Source of the DNA: Eleusine coracana subsp. coracana
Taxonomy: Eukaryota; Streptophyta; Magnoliopsida; Poales; Poaceae
Assembly (NCBI GenBank): GCA_032690845.1
Contig: CM064424.1
Location: forward strand, 41,553,511-41,617,510
Direction of reading: 5' to 3'
Length of the DNA: 64,000 nt
Shown: one piece after another, positions 23,801 through 31,034 of the stretch
How the letters are laid out: the number at the start of each line of letters is the position of its first letter
How positions within the stretch are numbered: position 1 is the stretch's first letter
Notes under the pieces: generated by a model
Databases searched by the model: none
What the model was told of the DNA's origin: nothing
The model's input: the letters and a program-made list of their open reading frames with translations, nothing else
Translations under genes and position numbers: made by a program

Positions 23801-26422
23801 AATCTTGACATAAAAACTGTTTAGATACATGAGACATGCTATGAATAATGTAGACATTCTCTCTTCTAGCCTAGAATGCGTATATTTTGAGACACATAGA
23901 GTATTGTGTTTGTAGGGTCCTAGCAAACTTTGATAGTTCATCTCTTCTTGTTGCAAGGTGTGCGATAGAACATGCAAATGGAGATGAGAACCACAATTTG
24001 TTTGGCGAGCGCAACACTATGATGGTGGAGGTGTGTAGCCATCTCTATGTCATCTTAATTCTTGCTCAGAATCTACTCCATCCGCATTGTCTCTGTTCAT
24101 TGCAGCCTTGAACTTGCACACTCGAGCATGAGCCATATTTATAATCTTCTATTTTCATTTGTGTGTAGTTTCTGAGTCAAAAAATGGTGGTATACAAATT
24201 ATAGTTTGGGACATTCACTATGTATGTATAGTGTGGCAGATCATGGATCACAAACAGAATATATCAAGGCTCTCTCCATTTGATGATATAGCCAACATCA
24301 CAAGGGGTGATAATCATAAAGATCGGACTCGTAGTAAATATCTATTAGAATCTATATTTTGAGTCTCATACCTAAGGTTTTGTGCTCATCTCCTTTTCAT
24401 TATTTGAGTACTGCATAATCATTCTATTGGATGGATGAGCCAACCAATGATGGAATAGCAGAAAATGAAAGTGAAATATGCTAAATCTCAGGTGTTGTAT
24501 GCAAAAAAAACACTTGATTGCCAAAAGGGCCAGAAAAAATAGCACGTTGTTGCTAGCATTAAACTCCAGATAACCCGAGTGAGACCAAGGTATGTAGGGG
24601 ACACTAAATGTATCAAAAGGCATCTGCGGACAACCCGGGTGAAACCAAAGTATGTATAGGACATTAAATGTATCAAAGACATCGACAATTGCTAGGGCCA
24701 GAAAAAATAGCACGTTGAACTCCGGATAACCCTAGTGAAACTAAGGTATGTACGGAACGCTAAATGCATCAAAAGGCATCTACGGACAACCCAAGTGAAA
24801 CCAAAGTATGTATGGGATGTTAAATGCATCAAAGACATCGACGATTGCTAGGGCTAAAATGCTGATGTATTCTTTTTTCTTTTGAAACTTTGGATAGTGC
24901 ACACACACACAATGAGAGTACCGAAACACAGGCCAAAGATGATGAGATAGGACCCGGTACAGATTCGATCTATTCCCTACAATGGATAGTATATTTGTCC
25001 AAAGAAAACTTTAGAGCAAACAAATAGTTCTTACATGAAACAAATTGTCTTGCCAGAATGCCAGGTACTAGCAGCGCACATGTTCTAACAAAATATGGTT
25101 CTCCAGGTCAGATATACGCACATGTTAATGAAAAATTGTATATAGTCCGTTGTCTTTATTTTATCAGCATCAAATTACTGTTGCTATGATATCATACGGT
25201 GTTTCAGTGCTGGCATTGCCTAGCCTAGAAAAGGAAGAAATCATTGATCTCACAATACATGACACTGGAGTGAGCCTGGTGTAGACTGTATATGTTATAT
25301 ATGTTAATTTTGTAAGATTCTGATCATTTCACAGAATTTTGTAATCTCGAGCATTGTATCGAACCATCTCACTAACTTCTCATGGGAGTAGCTGTGGTGC
25401 ATGAGCGGACAAACACGTCGAACTGTTATCAGAACTGTCAAAATGGGAATATTGGAACAAAAAAGTCTTGGACCAAGAAATGAAGACAGAGACAGGTAAT
25501 TGAAAGTGCGACATTATTACTCTTAATTGATTAGTAGTATATTTTAATCTTACTGACATTGTTTTAATATAAGTAATGATACTTGATATTATGTATTGAA
25601 TTATTTTATATACTGTATTATAATATTGTATTTATTTTATTATTTATATGAGTGCCCGTGCGTATCGACTGTGAGTGTGTCCAATGCCCTCTTTATATGT
25701 ATTGACAGTATTTTGAGTTATGCCCGTAGCAACGCACGAGCATTTTGCTAGTAACATAGATATTGGAGCAGTCAATCACCCCAGATTGCACATAGCTTGC
25801 GTTTGCAGCCTGCAGTTTTTGGGTTACATTTGTTAAATCCGTTGGCATCGTACATTTCTTTCACTAAAGCATTTCTTCTCTACCTACTGATCTTTCTTAT
25901 TTTTGGGAGCATAACAAATTAAATTCGTTTCTTTATCTACTACTATCTGTTTATAGTTGTTAAGAGCATAATTACCCTCATAGTGTACTGTACTGTTTGT
26001 ATTTACGCGTAGGGAGTACCAGGGTACTTTTGCTTACATTTCTCAGTTCCATTGAATAACGTGTCCTATTTCAGGTCTACATGTTGTGGTGGTAATGTTC
26101 ACGAGTTACTTGGTTGGATTCGCTGCGTTCAGAGCTCTGTTCAGCAATAGTCTTGTACTGGTAAGCCCAAAAGATTACTGCAACTGGTGCTTTTGGCATG
26201 TAATCCTGCATTGTTCTTTGTCTAGGAACATCCAGCTGATGATTCTGTCTATATCTACTATGACTGAACCTCACAAGATAACACCTGGTTGTGATTATTC
26301 AGAATGCTGCTGGAGGTATCTTGGGACTAGTTGGTGGCATGCTGGTGGAGACAATGCTTTTCATCATCAGATCATCCAGTAAAGAATTGGCTTCTGTTCC
26401 AAGATCAAAGAAAGTTCAGTAG
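3139..26422 (+). CDS. Vma12/TMEM199-type V-ATPase assembly factor, 5' end not found
   Basis: Members of this family are ER membrane proteins that help assemble the membrane sector of the vacuolar H+-ATPase. I recognise four exon pieces in one continuous reading phase: 3139-3333, 3426-3570, 26075-26160 and 26303-26422 (TAG stop at 26420). Exon 2 encodes a charged amphipathic segment (ELKARLEKFQEIQERREY) ending in SSYKDHIGFG. Exon 3 encodes the first membrane helix (LHVVVVMFTSYLVGFAAF). Exon 4 encodes the second helix (GILGLVGGMLVETMLFII) and a lysine-containing tail. Splice sites are AAG|GT, G|GTGAGG, CTG|GTAAGC and three CAG acceptors. The third intron is 22,504 bp of nested transposons. No in-frame ATG precedes exon 1 (TAA at 3136), so the N-terminus is missing, lies in an unseen upstream exon, or the gene is decaying. 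I am confident of the family from memory of plant homologues; whether it is functional is open. Confidence 0.75.
3426..3570 (+). CDS. V-ATPase assembly factor, exon 2
   Basis: It follows a 92-bp intron ending TTGTTGCAG. The 145 nt encode the charged ELKARLEKFQEIQERREY segment, an acidic linker and SSYKDHIGF. It ends in phase 1 before the donor GTGAGG at 3571. The phase matches exon 3 at 26075 exactly, which is the main evidence that the two are one gene. Confidence 0.8.
3878..6111 (+). mobile_element. hAT transposon, 2,234 bp, degenerate
   Basis: The left end is CAGGGTTGACATAACCG. The inverted right end is CAAGGTTGACATAACCG, one mismatch in 17. A perfect 8-bp TSD flanks it. Both subterminal zones are dense in GGTTAACC and ACCGG words (3890-3960, 4310-4460, 5938-6100), as expected for hAT transposase binding regions. 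It carries only an N-terminal part of a transposase gene, so it is non-autonomous now. It sits in the third intron of the V-ATPase assembly gene. Confidence 0.92.
4706..5690 (+). pseudogene. hAT transposase fragment (BED finger, DUF659 start)
   Basis: An ATG at 4706 opens a frame containing a BED-type zinc finger (WSCKYCKI ... FKHHLAGRGGN), interrupted by an in-frame stop between the Cys and His pairs. An acidic, Gln/Gly-rich linker follows, then the conserved DUF659 entry (GPWIAKCKAGKNTIGRVWSK, IPGRKTDNPYF, ETQRWGE). An intron with GTGAGT donor and TTGTAG acceptor seems to separate ETQRWG from GIVVPTGREIDGVYLDENEA. After about 5515 the frame is broken several times. The RNase H-like catalytic core and the C-terminal dimerisation domain are absent. 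Confidence 0.8.
6120..7639. other. Gene-free stretch, intron plus probable transposon 5' region
   Basis: 6120-6540 looks like native intron. 6590-6960 is GC-rich with no recognised coding content. 6900-7010 looks like a 5' leader (a GGTGAAAAGGTAAAG context resembling a splice donor) and may be the untranslated first exon of the FAR1-type transposase gene that starts near 7693. No terminal repeats were found. Confidence 0.4.
7640..7669. repeat. Poly-C tract (one T interruption)
   Basis: Thirty bases are C apart from one T at 7645. The tract lies between a first ATGGATCTAAA at 7625 and a second at 7693. Its length is unreliable in any sequencing technology, so which of the two ATGs is the true transposase start cannot be decided. 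Confidence 0.85.
7693..10303 (+). pseudogene. FAR1/FHY3-type MULE transposase, multiply interrupted
   Basis: The order is FAR1 DNA-binding domain (MFDTLEEAKVCYNSYAKRIGF; FVCNKEGKGKK; later HNHDL), MULE transposase core with the acidic motifs FDATYMTN, ITDKDGAM and RSEGYNG, SWIM zinc finger (FYCECSKFDRDGIICCHIM), and a C-terminal zinc knuckle (CTICGSTQHTAPRCP). From 7693 to about 9550 everything is in one frame but broken by stops at 8194, about 8374, about 8566, 8821 and 9151. One frameshift near 9550 moves the SWIM part into the next frame, with further stops at 9869 and about 9943. The family mobilises Mutator-like elements by a DDE mechanism; this copy cannot make a full protein. Confidence 0.88.
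11598..12622 (+). repeat. Left arm of a ~1-kb inverted repeat
   Basis: Nearly identical, in reverse orientation, to 14608-15640. Shared landmarks are GCTTCTTGTGAATATTAATG at the outer edge, a MARPKGNNDG-encoding exon (ATG at 12010, plus strand), an (AAT)n tract, and the segment encoding VDYRTKHFKCSKDV on minus. The arm separates the central exon of the ULP1 gene from its protease exons. No TSD is seen at the outer ends. Confidence 0.85.
12362..12400. repeat. (AAT)n microsatellite in the left arm
   Basis: About thirteen AAT units. The mirror copy on the right arm is an (ATT)n tract at 14829-14865, so both derive from the same ancestral intron. Confidence 0.9.
14608..15640 (-). repeat. Right arm of the ~1-kb inverted repeat
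   Basis: Reverse-orientation partner of 11598-12622. Here the MARPKGNNDG exon (ATG 15215-15217) is on minus, upstream of the plant-mobile-domain exons, the position expected for a first exon. The VDYRTKNFKCSKDV segment is on plus, antisense to the gene. Confidence 0.85.
14829..14865. repeat. (ATT)n microsatellite in the right arm
   Basis: Complementary counterpart of the (AAT)n tract at 12362. Confidence 0.9.
15641..16820. other. Unassigned sequence between the two Mutator-like elements
   Basis: 15641-16240 is AT-rich with no recognisable coding motif. 16240-16800 is GC-rich and resembles a 5' leader. A motif around 16575 (CGATGAATAGATGGGGATTG) has a diverged counterpart around 20359, beyond the inserted element, suggesting an old local duplication. 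No protein family is recognised. Confidence 0.35.
16830..18232 (+). repeat. Left terminal inverted repeat of the Mutator-like element
   Basis: Matches 19147-20307 inverted. Its inner boundary lies near GTTAGAACAAA at about 18222-18232. It contains open GC-rich stretches (17204-17605) that are simply repeat sequence. Confidence 0.85.
16871..17332 (+). repeat. 231-bp tandem duplication inside the left TIR
   Basis: The sequence starting CTTAAAGCACAATATTTATT at 16871 restarts at 17102 and runs through ...CCAGCTCCATGAA twice, with few differences. The right TIR has only one copy, so the duplication arose after insertion or in one arm only. Confidence 0.9.
18477..18932 (-). pseudogene. FAR1 DNA-binding domain fragment
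   Basis: A 151-codon open frame with the FAR1 signature in order: SKTFASEDEAFLFYNKYARD, KGFSVRRQNVRCG, KEFLFRCFVC. The domain is the N-terminal DNA-binding part of MULE transposases and of FHY3/FAR1 transcription factors. It is the only coding remnant between the two TIRs and lacks the transposase core, SWIM finger and knuckle. The codons after FRCFVC drift away from the family, suggesting a frameshift or intron. Confidence 0.75.
19147..20307 (-). repeat. Right terminal inverted repeat of the Mutator-like element
   Basis: Inverted counterpart of 16830-18232 lacking the 231-bp duplication. Open frames in it (19778-20265) mirror those of the left arm and are not genes. Confidence 0.85.
20317..21251. 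other. Unassigned sequence with a CT-rich microsatellite
   Basis: Contains a poly-A run at 20586-20597 and a CT-rich tract at about 20848-20890. No recognisable coding sequence or terminal repeat. It may be the far flank of the FAR1/ULP1 element. Confidence 0.35.
21261..21769. mobile_element. Mutator-type MITE, 509 bp
   Basis: The left end GAGTTAATTTCATAAACCCA and the right end GGGTTTGTGAAATTAACTC are inverted copies, and the similarity continues inward for about 130 bp on each side. A perfect 9-bp TSD, AAGATGTAA, lies at 21252-21260 and 21770-21778. No coding content. TSD length and TIR length point to the Mutator superfamily. Confidence 0.88.
21779..22863. other. Unassigned intron sequence
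   Basis: No protein family or mobile-element end recognised. 22180-22700 is moderately GC-rich with short repeated GGGACG and GATTCG words, possibly an old DNA-transposon remnant, but no TIR pair was found. Confidence 0.3.
23142..23300 (+). repeat. Imperfect direct repeat of about 87 bp in the Helitron
   Basis: GATCCAATCCAAACAGGCTG at 23143 recurs as GATCCAATCCAAATAGGCGG at about 23230. Each is followed by GAGGGA and then a GATCTGCTGGAGT segment. It lies in the possible gene-capture region. Confidence 0.7.
24529..24860 (+). repeat. Two tandem ~168-bp units in the Helitron
   Basis: CAGAAAAAATAGCACGTTG recurs at a spacing of 168 bp (24531, 24699). Each unit itself contains two related half units (AACCC-AGTGA-ACCAA-GTATGTA ... 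TCAAA), so four diverged half-copies are visible. Confidence 0.85.
26075..26160 (+). CDS. V-ATPase assembly factor, exon 3
   Basis: 86 nt after TTTCAG, phase-compatible with exon 2 (G|GT). It encodes the first predicted membrane helix, LHVVVVMFTSYLVGFAAF, then RALFSNSLVL, followed by donor GTAAGC. It is separated from exon 2 by the 22.5-kb intron. Confidence 0.85.
26303..26422 (+). CDS. V-ATPase assembly factor, exon 4 and stop
   Basis: Follows a 142-bp intron ending ATTCAG. It encodes NAAGGILGLVGGMLVET and MLFIIRSSSKELAS, the second membrane helix and the cytosolic tail ending in SKKVQ, with TAG at 26420. The codons are undamaged. Confidence 0.85.
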   Translation, partial: NAAGGILGLVGGMLVETMLFIIRSSSKELASVPRSKKVQ

Positions 26423-26870
26423 ATGCTTGAAGTGCCTTCATGAGTCAGTGGTGGAGAATAAAGAGAAGCTTAACCTCTGAACATTATGAAGCATTAATCT
26501 GAGACCATAGTATGTAATATATGGATGTAGATGCTGTTCAATTTCAGGTGTTTAGGGTCTGTTTTCACGGGGTTTTAGGCGTGACCCAAAGAGAGCGCCA
26601 CTTTATATCTTCGATAGGACCGATGGAACATCAGGACAAGTTTCCCCAACCAGTTTACTTTCAAATCATGCATCTGCCCTACATGTACCACCGTTGTAAA
26701 GACAATATTGGATTCATAACTTACAGTAGAACCACTGTTGTAATTTGCTTTCATCAGGCCTTGTGTTTTGCCAAATAATCTGCCTATTTAATAAATGTCA
26801 TATATAAAGGTGAATAATGGCTTCACTCGTACTTCTGTCTGGTTGAGCGGCCATGGTTCTTATTCCTGTC
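26423..26870 (+). other. 3' untranslated region and downstream of the V-ATPase gene
   Basis: No further coding similarity. AATAAA occurs at 26790-26795, a suitable distance for the transcript end. The 85-codon frame at 26521-26778 has no recognisable domain and lies within this region. Confidence 0.5.
26790..26795 (+). terminator. Candidate polyadenylation signal AATAAA
   Basis: A canonical AATAAA 368 bp after the stop codon of the V-ATPase assembly gene, in AT-rich sequence. Inferred from position only. Confidence 0.45.
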
Positions 26871-27495
26871 TTAGAGCAACTCCAACGGACTCTTTAAAAT
26901 AAACTCTAAATTTTCTGATTTTAACTATTCTCTAAAATGAAACAACACCTAAAGAGTTGTGGTAGTCCAACAGCTTATATAAAACTTTCAATCTCTATAT
27001 TTGAATCTTCCACGTCATCATTTGGACCTCCTTTTCTCTACCACCGCCGGCTGGCCCAGACGTCGTGGCCCGGTTATTTCCTTTGGCTCATCGAATAATT
27101 GTGGTCCATTAGACCAAGTTGGGCTACGATCTGCCGATTCCTTCCCCTTGACCCAGGGTCGAACAGGAGTGGTGGGAGCTTCGTGCGGCAGCCGTCGCCC
27201 CTCGCCCTCGCCATAGTCGGCGATCAAAGCAGCAAGAAGGTGCATCCGTGTTTCATTTCCCTCAATGCTAAGTGATGGATACAGATGAGGAAGACCACCA
27301 CGAGCAGGCGCCAATCTATGGGGTGGTGGCGGCATGGGGATTTGAATGGGCCGACATGCAAGACGCGCGGGATTTGCAGCCAGGCTGACAGCGAGTGGGA
27401 GAAGAAGCGGGAAACGCTCGCCCTCACGCGGGAACGAGATCGAGGCGCGAGATTCGGCGCGAGAAAGTGGCAATAGCGAGGTGATTACGCTCGCC

Positions 27496-27534
27496 ACTCG
27501 CCAGGCGAAGCGAGCGAGAAAGCCGGGATACAGG
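27496..27534 (+). repeat. 39-bp exact direct repeat, left copy
   Basis: Identical over 39 bp to 30882-30920. The copy starts ACTCGCCAGGCG and ends GGGATACAGG. It abuts the truncated start of the hAT transposase fragment at 27535. It is far longer than an 8-bp hAT TSD. Confidence 0.9.
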
Positions 27535-28352
27535 TTTGAAAAAATGACATCTCAACTGAGCATTGCATACAACAAAAGAATAGGTCTTCATTGTTCTACT
27601 AGATGGAATTCTACATATATAATGCTTAGCATTGCATTAGAGTACCAGCCTGTTTTTGAGCGTTTAGCTTTGCATGAAAAACTATTCGCTCCTATTTGCC
27701 ACACTGCTAATGAGTGGTTGTTTGCTAAGGAAGTTTGCTCAAGGTTGAAGTTGTTCTTTGATATTTCTGAGTTGTCTGGTACAAGCTATGTGATAGCGAA
27801 TCTGTTTTTCCCTAAGATCTGTAGTATTTATTTGGCCATTAGAAAGTGGCGTAGTAGTGGTCATCCTAGGATTGAGGACATGTCACAGTTGATGAAAGCC
27901 AAATTTGACAAGTATTGGGCAGATGTTCATGGTCTTATGTCAGTTGCTTGTGTACTAGATCCTAGATACAAACTGCATATGTTGAAAGCTTTTTTCTCAA
28001 GTGTGTTTGGCGCAGAGCAAGCTGTAACTGAAGTGGACAAAGTGAGAGGCATGTTGTACCAATTAGTGCTTCAATATCAGCAAATTGCAGAGGTGGTTGC
28101 TACCTCTAGTTTAGGTCCAAATGATGGTACCACTCGTGCTGCTGTTAGACAGAACAGCGGTGATGATGAACTGTTCAACATTTTTTATGAGTACATGTCA
28201 TCACAGCCAGCTGATGCATCTCATGTGCACACTCAGTTGGATTTTTACTTGGAAGAGCCACTGCTGCCTAGAACACAAGAACTTGACATCATCAACTGGT
28301 GGAAGTATGGAGGGATTAAGTATCCTACTTTACAAAGCATTGCTCGAGAGAC

Positions 28353-29971
28353 CTCTTGCAGCTTTTTGGAGATGCCTCGGGTCTCAAGACGAATGTGCAA
28401 AAAAGTAATGCATATCCTATACAATGTTGTCAGGAGGACATTGAAGTGGTTGAGAACAATTTGCCATGTGCAGTGTCGGAATTTCCTTGCAAGTATCTTG
28501 GTCTTCCACTGTCATTGAAAAAGCTCACCAAGAACCAAGTCTGACAGATCATTGACCGCATAGCCGATCTCCTCCCCGGCTGGAAGTCTGAGCTTATGAA
28601 CAAGGCAGGCAGGGCGGTTCATGTGCAGTTTGTCATGACAGCTACTCTGATTTATACGATAATGGCCATTGATCTGCCGCAATGGGCGCTCAAAGAGGTT
28701 GATAAGCACAGGCGTGGCTATCTCTGGAGAGGAAGAAAGGAAGAAAGAGGAGGACATTGCTTGGTAACATGGGGTAAAGTAACAAGGCCCAATGAATTGG
28801 GCGGCTTGGGAATTTCTGATCTGCGGAACCTGGGGATAGCACTGAAAGCTCGGTGGCTTTGGTTGCAAAAAACCAATCCGAATCGGCCTTGGAACATGCT
28901 GCAGATACAAGTTCCTGAGCAGGTCAAAGCTTTCTTTTCCATTGCTATGGCATCCGAGGTTGGTGATGGTATGACTACCTTGTTTTGGGAAGATAGATGG
29001 ATTCATGGACAGCGCATAGTTGATATCGCCCCCCGACTGCATGCAGTGATAGCCAAGCGAGTGGTCAAGAAACAGACAGTGGCGGAGGCTCTGAATGAAC
29101 ATCTTTGGCTGCATGATGCACGAGCGGCACACTCGGTAGGAGAGCTGAATGAGTTCTTAGCTTTATGGGACGTTCTGTGGGAGTTTGATAAACACTATTG
29201 GCGACTATGCTCCTCCGGTCAGTATTCAGCCAGCTCGGCATATTCTCATCTTTTTTGGGGAGCAGTACAGTATGGTCCATTTGATCGCACCTGGAAATCT
29301 TGGGCTCCTGGAAAGTGCAAATTCTTCTTATGGTTGGTGGCGCATGATAGGTGCTGGACGGCGGATAGGCTAGCACATCGAGGTCTTGATCATCCTGAGA
29401 AGTGCATTCTTTGTGACCAAGAGCAAGAAACTATTAACCATCTACTGGTGGCATGCCCTTTCTCTTGACAATTCTGGTTCGAGTTGTTGTCTTCAGTTGG
29501 CCTCCAAACTACAGCACCCAGTCCTATAGACCTGTGTTTTGATGCCTGGTGGGAAAGGGCGGTGAGCATGGTGCATGATTTGCAAAGGAAGGGACTCAAC
29601 TCCCTGATCATGCTTGGAGCATGGATTATATGGACCCACTGGAATGGATGTGTTTTTGATGGAGCAGCACCTAGCTTGGCTCGAGCATTGGGCGTTGCAC
29701 AGGAGGAGAAGCATCTCTGGGAAATGGCGGGAGTGCGTGGCCTGGCTAGCCTCCTACCGAGGGTTGATCCTGTGGGATAGGCGTGCGGGACGGGTCGTTT
29801 TAGAAAATGTAATAGGTGCGAATGTAAATTCAGTCCACAGTGGGGCTGAGTAGCATTATGGCAGTGTTGTATCAACGCTGGTATAATGCGTGATGTTGTA
29901 CGGGCTCTTGCCCATTCTCTTTCCTTCTTAATATAATGAAGCACAGCTCTCCTGTGTTTTTGAGAAAAAAA
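28353..29971 (+). mobile_element. 5'-truncated L1-type LINE inserted in the hAT gene
   Basis: About 1.6 kb with an RT C-terminal region and zinc-binding tail. A 3' UTR ends TTCTTAATATAATGA ... TTTTTGAG plus eight A residues, a 3' end seen in grass L1 elements. It sits in the same orientation inside the hAT transposase. No clear TSD is visible; the break replaced only a few hAT codons. Confidence 0.85.
28356..29780 (+). pseudogene. LINE reverse transcriptase C-terminal part with zf-RVT region
   Basis: One frame with two internal stops (28543, 29466). It shows LKTNVQKSNAYPI and KYLGLPLSLKKLT (end of the RT domain), RGYLWRGRKEERGG, GGLGISDLRNLGIALKARWL, and the zf-RVT-like segment WKSWAPGKCKFFLWL ... 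CILCDQEQETINHLLVACPF. The catalytic palm (YADD) and the endonuclease domain are absent owing to 5' truncation. The family copies LINE RNA into DNA at a nicked target. Confidence 0.88.
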
Positions 29972-30881
29972 ATCCTAGCAATTTCTGTGACAACAGTAGC
30001 CTCTGAATCAGCTTTTAGTACAAGTGGGAGAGTTCTTGGTCCTAGTCGTAGTTCTCTTGCTCCATTAATGATAGAAGCTCTTATGTGCATGCAAGCTTGG
30101 TCTAAAGCTAACATGTTAGGTAAAGTTACCATGATCATTTTATACTTGTTTCTTTTCAGTTCTGTAAGTGCATTAATATTTAGTTGCTGAACAATTTAAC
30201 TTGTTTCTTTTCAGATATACATACTCCTACTGCTGCCTTGTCAACCTGCAATGAGTTAGATAAGGAGGACATGGTATGTTGGGCTTCCTTTCTACATCTA
30301 ATATCATCACTTGACAGTATGCCATGTTATTTTGCTTATCTTATTCATTTATTTTGCTTGAAGGATCAGAGTGAGTCTACTGTCATAGATTGAGATTTGA
30401 GAACAAGAAGATAATAAGAGGACAAGAAATTGGTTCCATGATGGTTGAGGACTTTATGGATTGATGACTTGATGCTAGACTCTATTCTGCTCATATGCTT
30501 GCTTGTTGCCTTGTTGTCAGCATTATATTTGTTTGAACAATATTATTGATTTATTGTAATAGTTAGTAATTGATGAGGTGAACTGGAAACTGGTGAAGTG
30601 GTGAACTACTGAACTTGTTGTATGCATGTATGATCAATTGCTCATGCTGTATTTTAAAGTACTTCTGTGCTGTTGTATATTGCTTGTGTATATGAAGTTA
30701 GAAACTGTTGTTTTTGTTACCCCCGCGGGTCCCCGACGGGGAACGGGGCTCCGGCGGGGGCGGGGATGGGGGAAATTTTTCCCCGTTAAGCTTAACGGGG
30801 TGGGGACGGGGCGGGGCTGAATCCTAACAGGGCAGGGATCCTGAGCCTTCCTCCGAGGGGCTGATCCCTGTTGTCGGGACG

Positions 30882-30920
30882 ACTCGCCAGGCGAAGCGAG
30901 CGAGAAAGCCGGGATACAGG
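30882..30920 (+). repeat. 39-bp exact direct repeat, right copy
   Basis: Identical to 27496-27534. Here it continues into GCGACACC, the presumed unbroken downstream host sequence. Confidence 0.9.
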
Positions 30921-31034
30921 CGACACCATTTTGGAGAGAAGGAAGGAGAGTCTGTTGGAATGCTGGATTAGAGGATAATCGCTAAATTTAGAGAGAAAAA
31001 TATTTTTTCAGAGTCTCTTGGAGTTGCTAACTAT

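Larger units (their letters stand above)
22864..25751 (+). mobile_element. Non-autonomous Helitron, 2,888 bp
   Basis: The 5' end TCTCTACTA at 22864 matches the first nine bases of the published maize Helitron 5' consensus TCTMTAYTA and follows an A. The 3' end has a hairpin (GCCCGT AGCAACGC ACGAGC, one stem mismatch, 25722-25741), the spacer ATTTTG, then CTAG at 25748-25751 followed by T. Insertion between A and T without duplication is the Helitron mode. No Rep/helicase sequence is present. The inside holds a GC-rich segment (22960-23450) that could be captured gene sequence, and a tandem repeat. Confidence 0.72.
3571..26074 (+). other. 22.5-kb intron filled with nested transposons
   Basis: The donor GTGAGG at 3571 and the acceptor TTTCAG at 26069-26074 bracket at least five mobile elements from four superfamilies (hAT, two Mutator-like, a Mutator-type MITE, Helitron). 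The only plausibly native intron sequence left is 3571-3877, part of 6120-6540, 21779-22863 and 25752-26074. The splice sites still look intact. Confidence 0.7.
27535..30393 (+). pseudogene. hAT (Ac/RICESLEEPER-type) transposase, 5'-truncated and LINE-interrupted
   Basis: From 27535 the frame encodes the C-terminal half of a hAT transposase: the STRWNSTYIML motif, a long helical region (FAPICHTANEWLFAKEVC), and the VLDPRYKLHML segment in the RNase H-like C-terminal part. At about 28349 a LINE interrupts it. After the LINE poly-A the hAT dimerisation motif resumes at 29972 (ASESAFSTSGRVLGPSRSSL, MCMQAWSK). Two short terminal exons follow, with a stop at 30391. The BED finger and the first catalytic region are missing. 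Non-functional. Confidence 0.85.
27535..30870 (+). mobile_element. 5'-truncated hAT transposon
   Basis: The right end, CTGATCCCTG at 30861-30870, is comparable to the Ac-type terminus TTTCATCCCTG, and is preceded by GC-rich subterminal CCCCGACGGGG words (30721-30840). The 5' end is absent: the element begins inside the transposase coding region at the 39-bp repeat. No matching 8-bp TSD is possible because the left end is lost; TTGTCGGG (30871-30878) would be the right copy. Confidence 0.6.
26871..31034. mobile_element. TIR-bounded DNA element hosting a hAT and a LINE
   Basis: The left boundary (TTAGAGCAACTCCAACGGAC, then CTCTTTAAAATAAACTCT) and the right boundary, read inverted (TTAGCAACTCCAAGAGACTC, then TGAAAAAATATTTTTCTCT), match over about 60 bp. 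The right end lacks two bases. Flanks read TTA on the left and TAA on the right, so I cannot claim a TSD. The interior outside the hAT insertion (26990-27495) is GC-rich and may be a captured gene fragment. Class is uncertain; PIF/Harbinger is one possibility. Confidence 0.5.

Noticed and set aside
27346..27534. In-frame N-terminal extension of the hAT transposase
   Set aside because: The frame happens to stay open through flanking TIR-element sequence and the 39-bp repeat; the residues do not resemble a BED finger or any hAT N-terminus.
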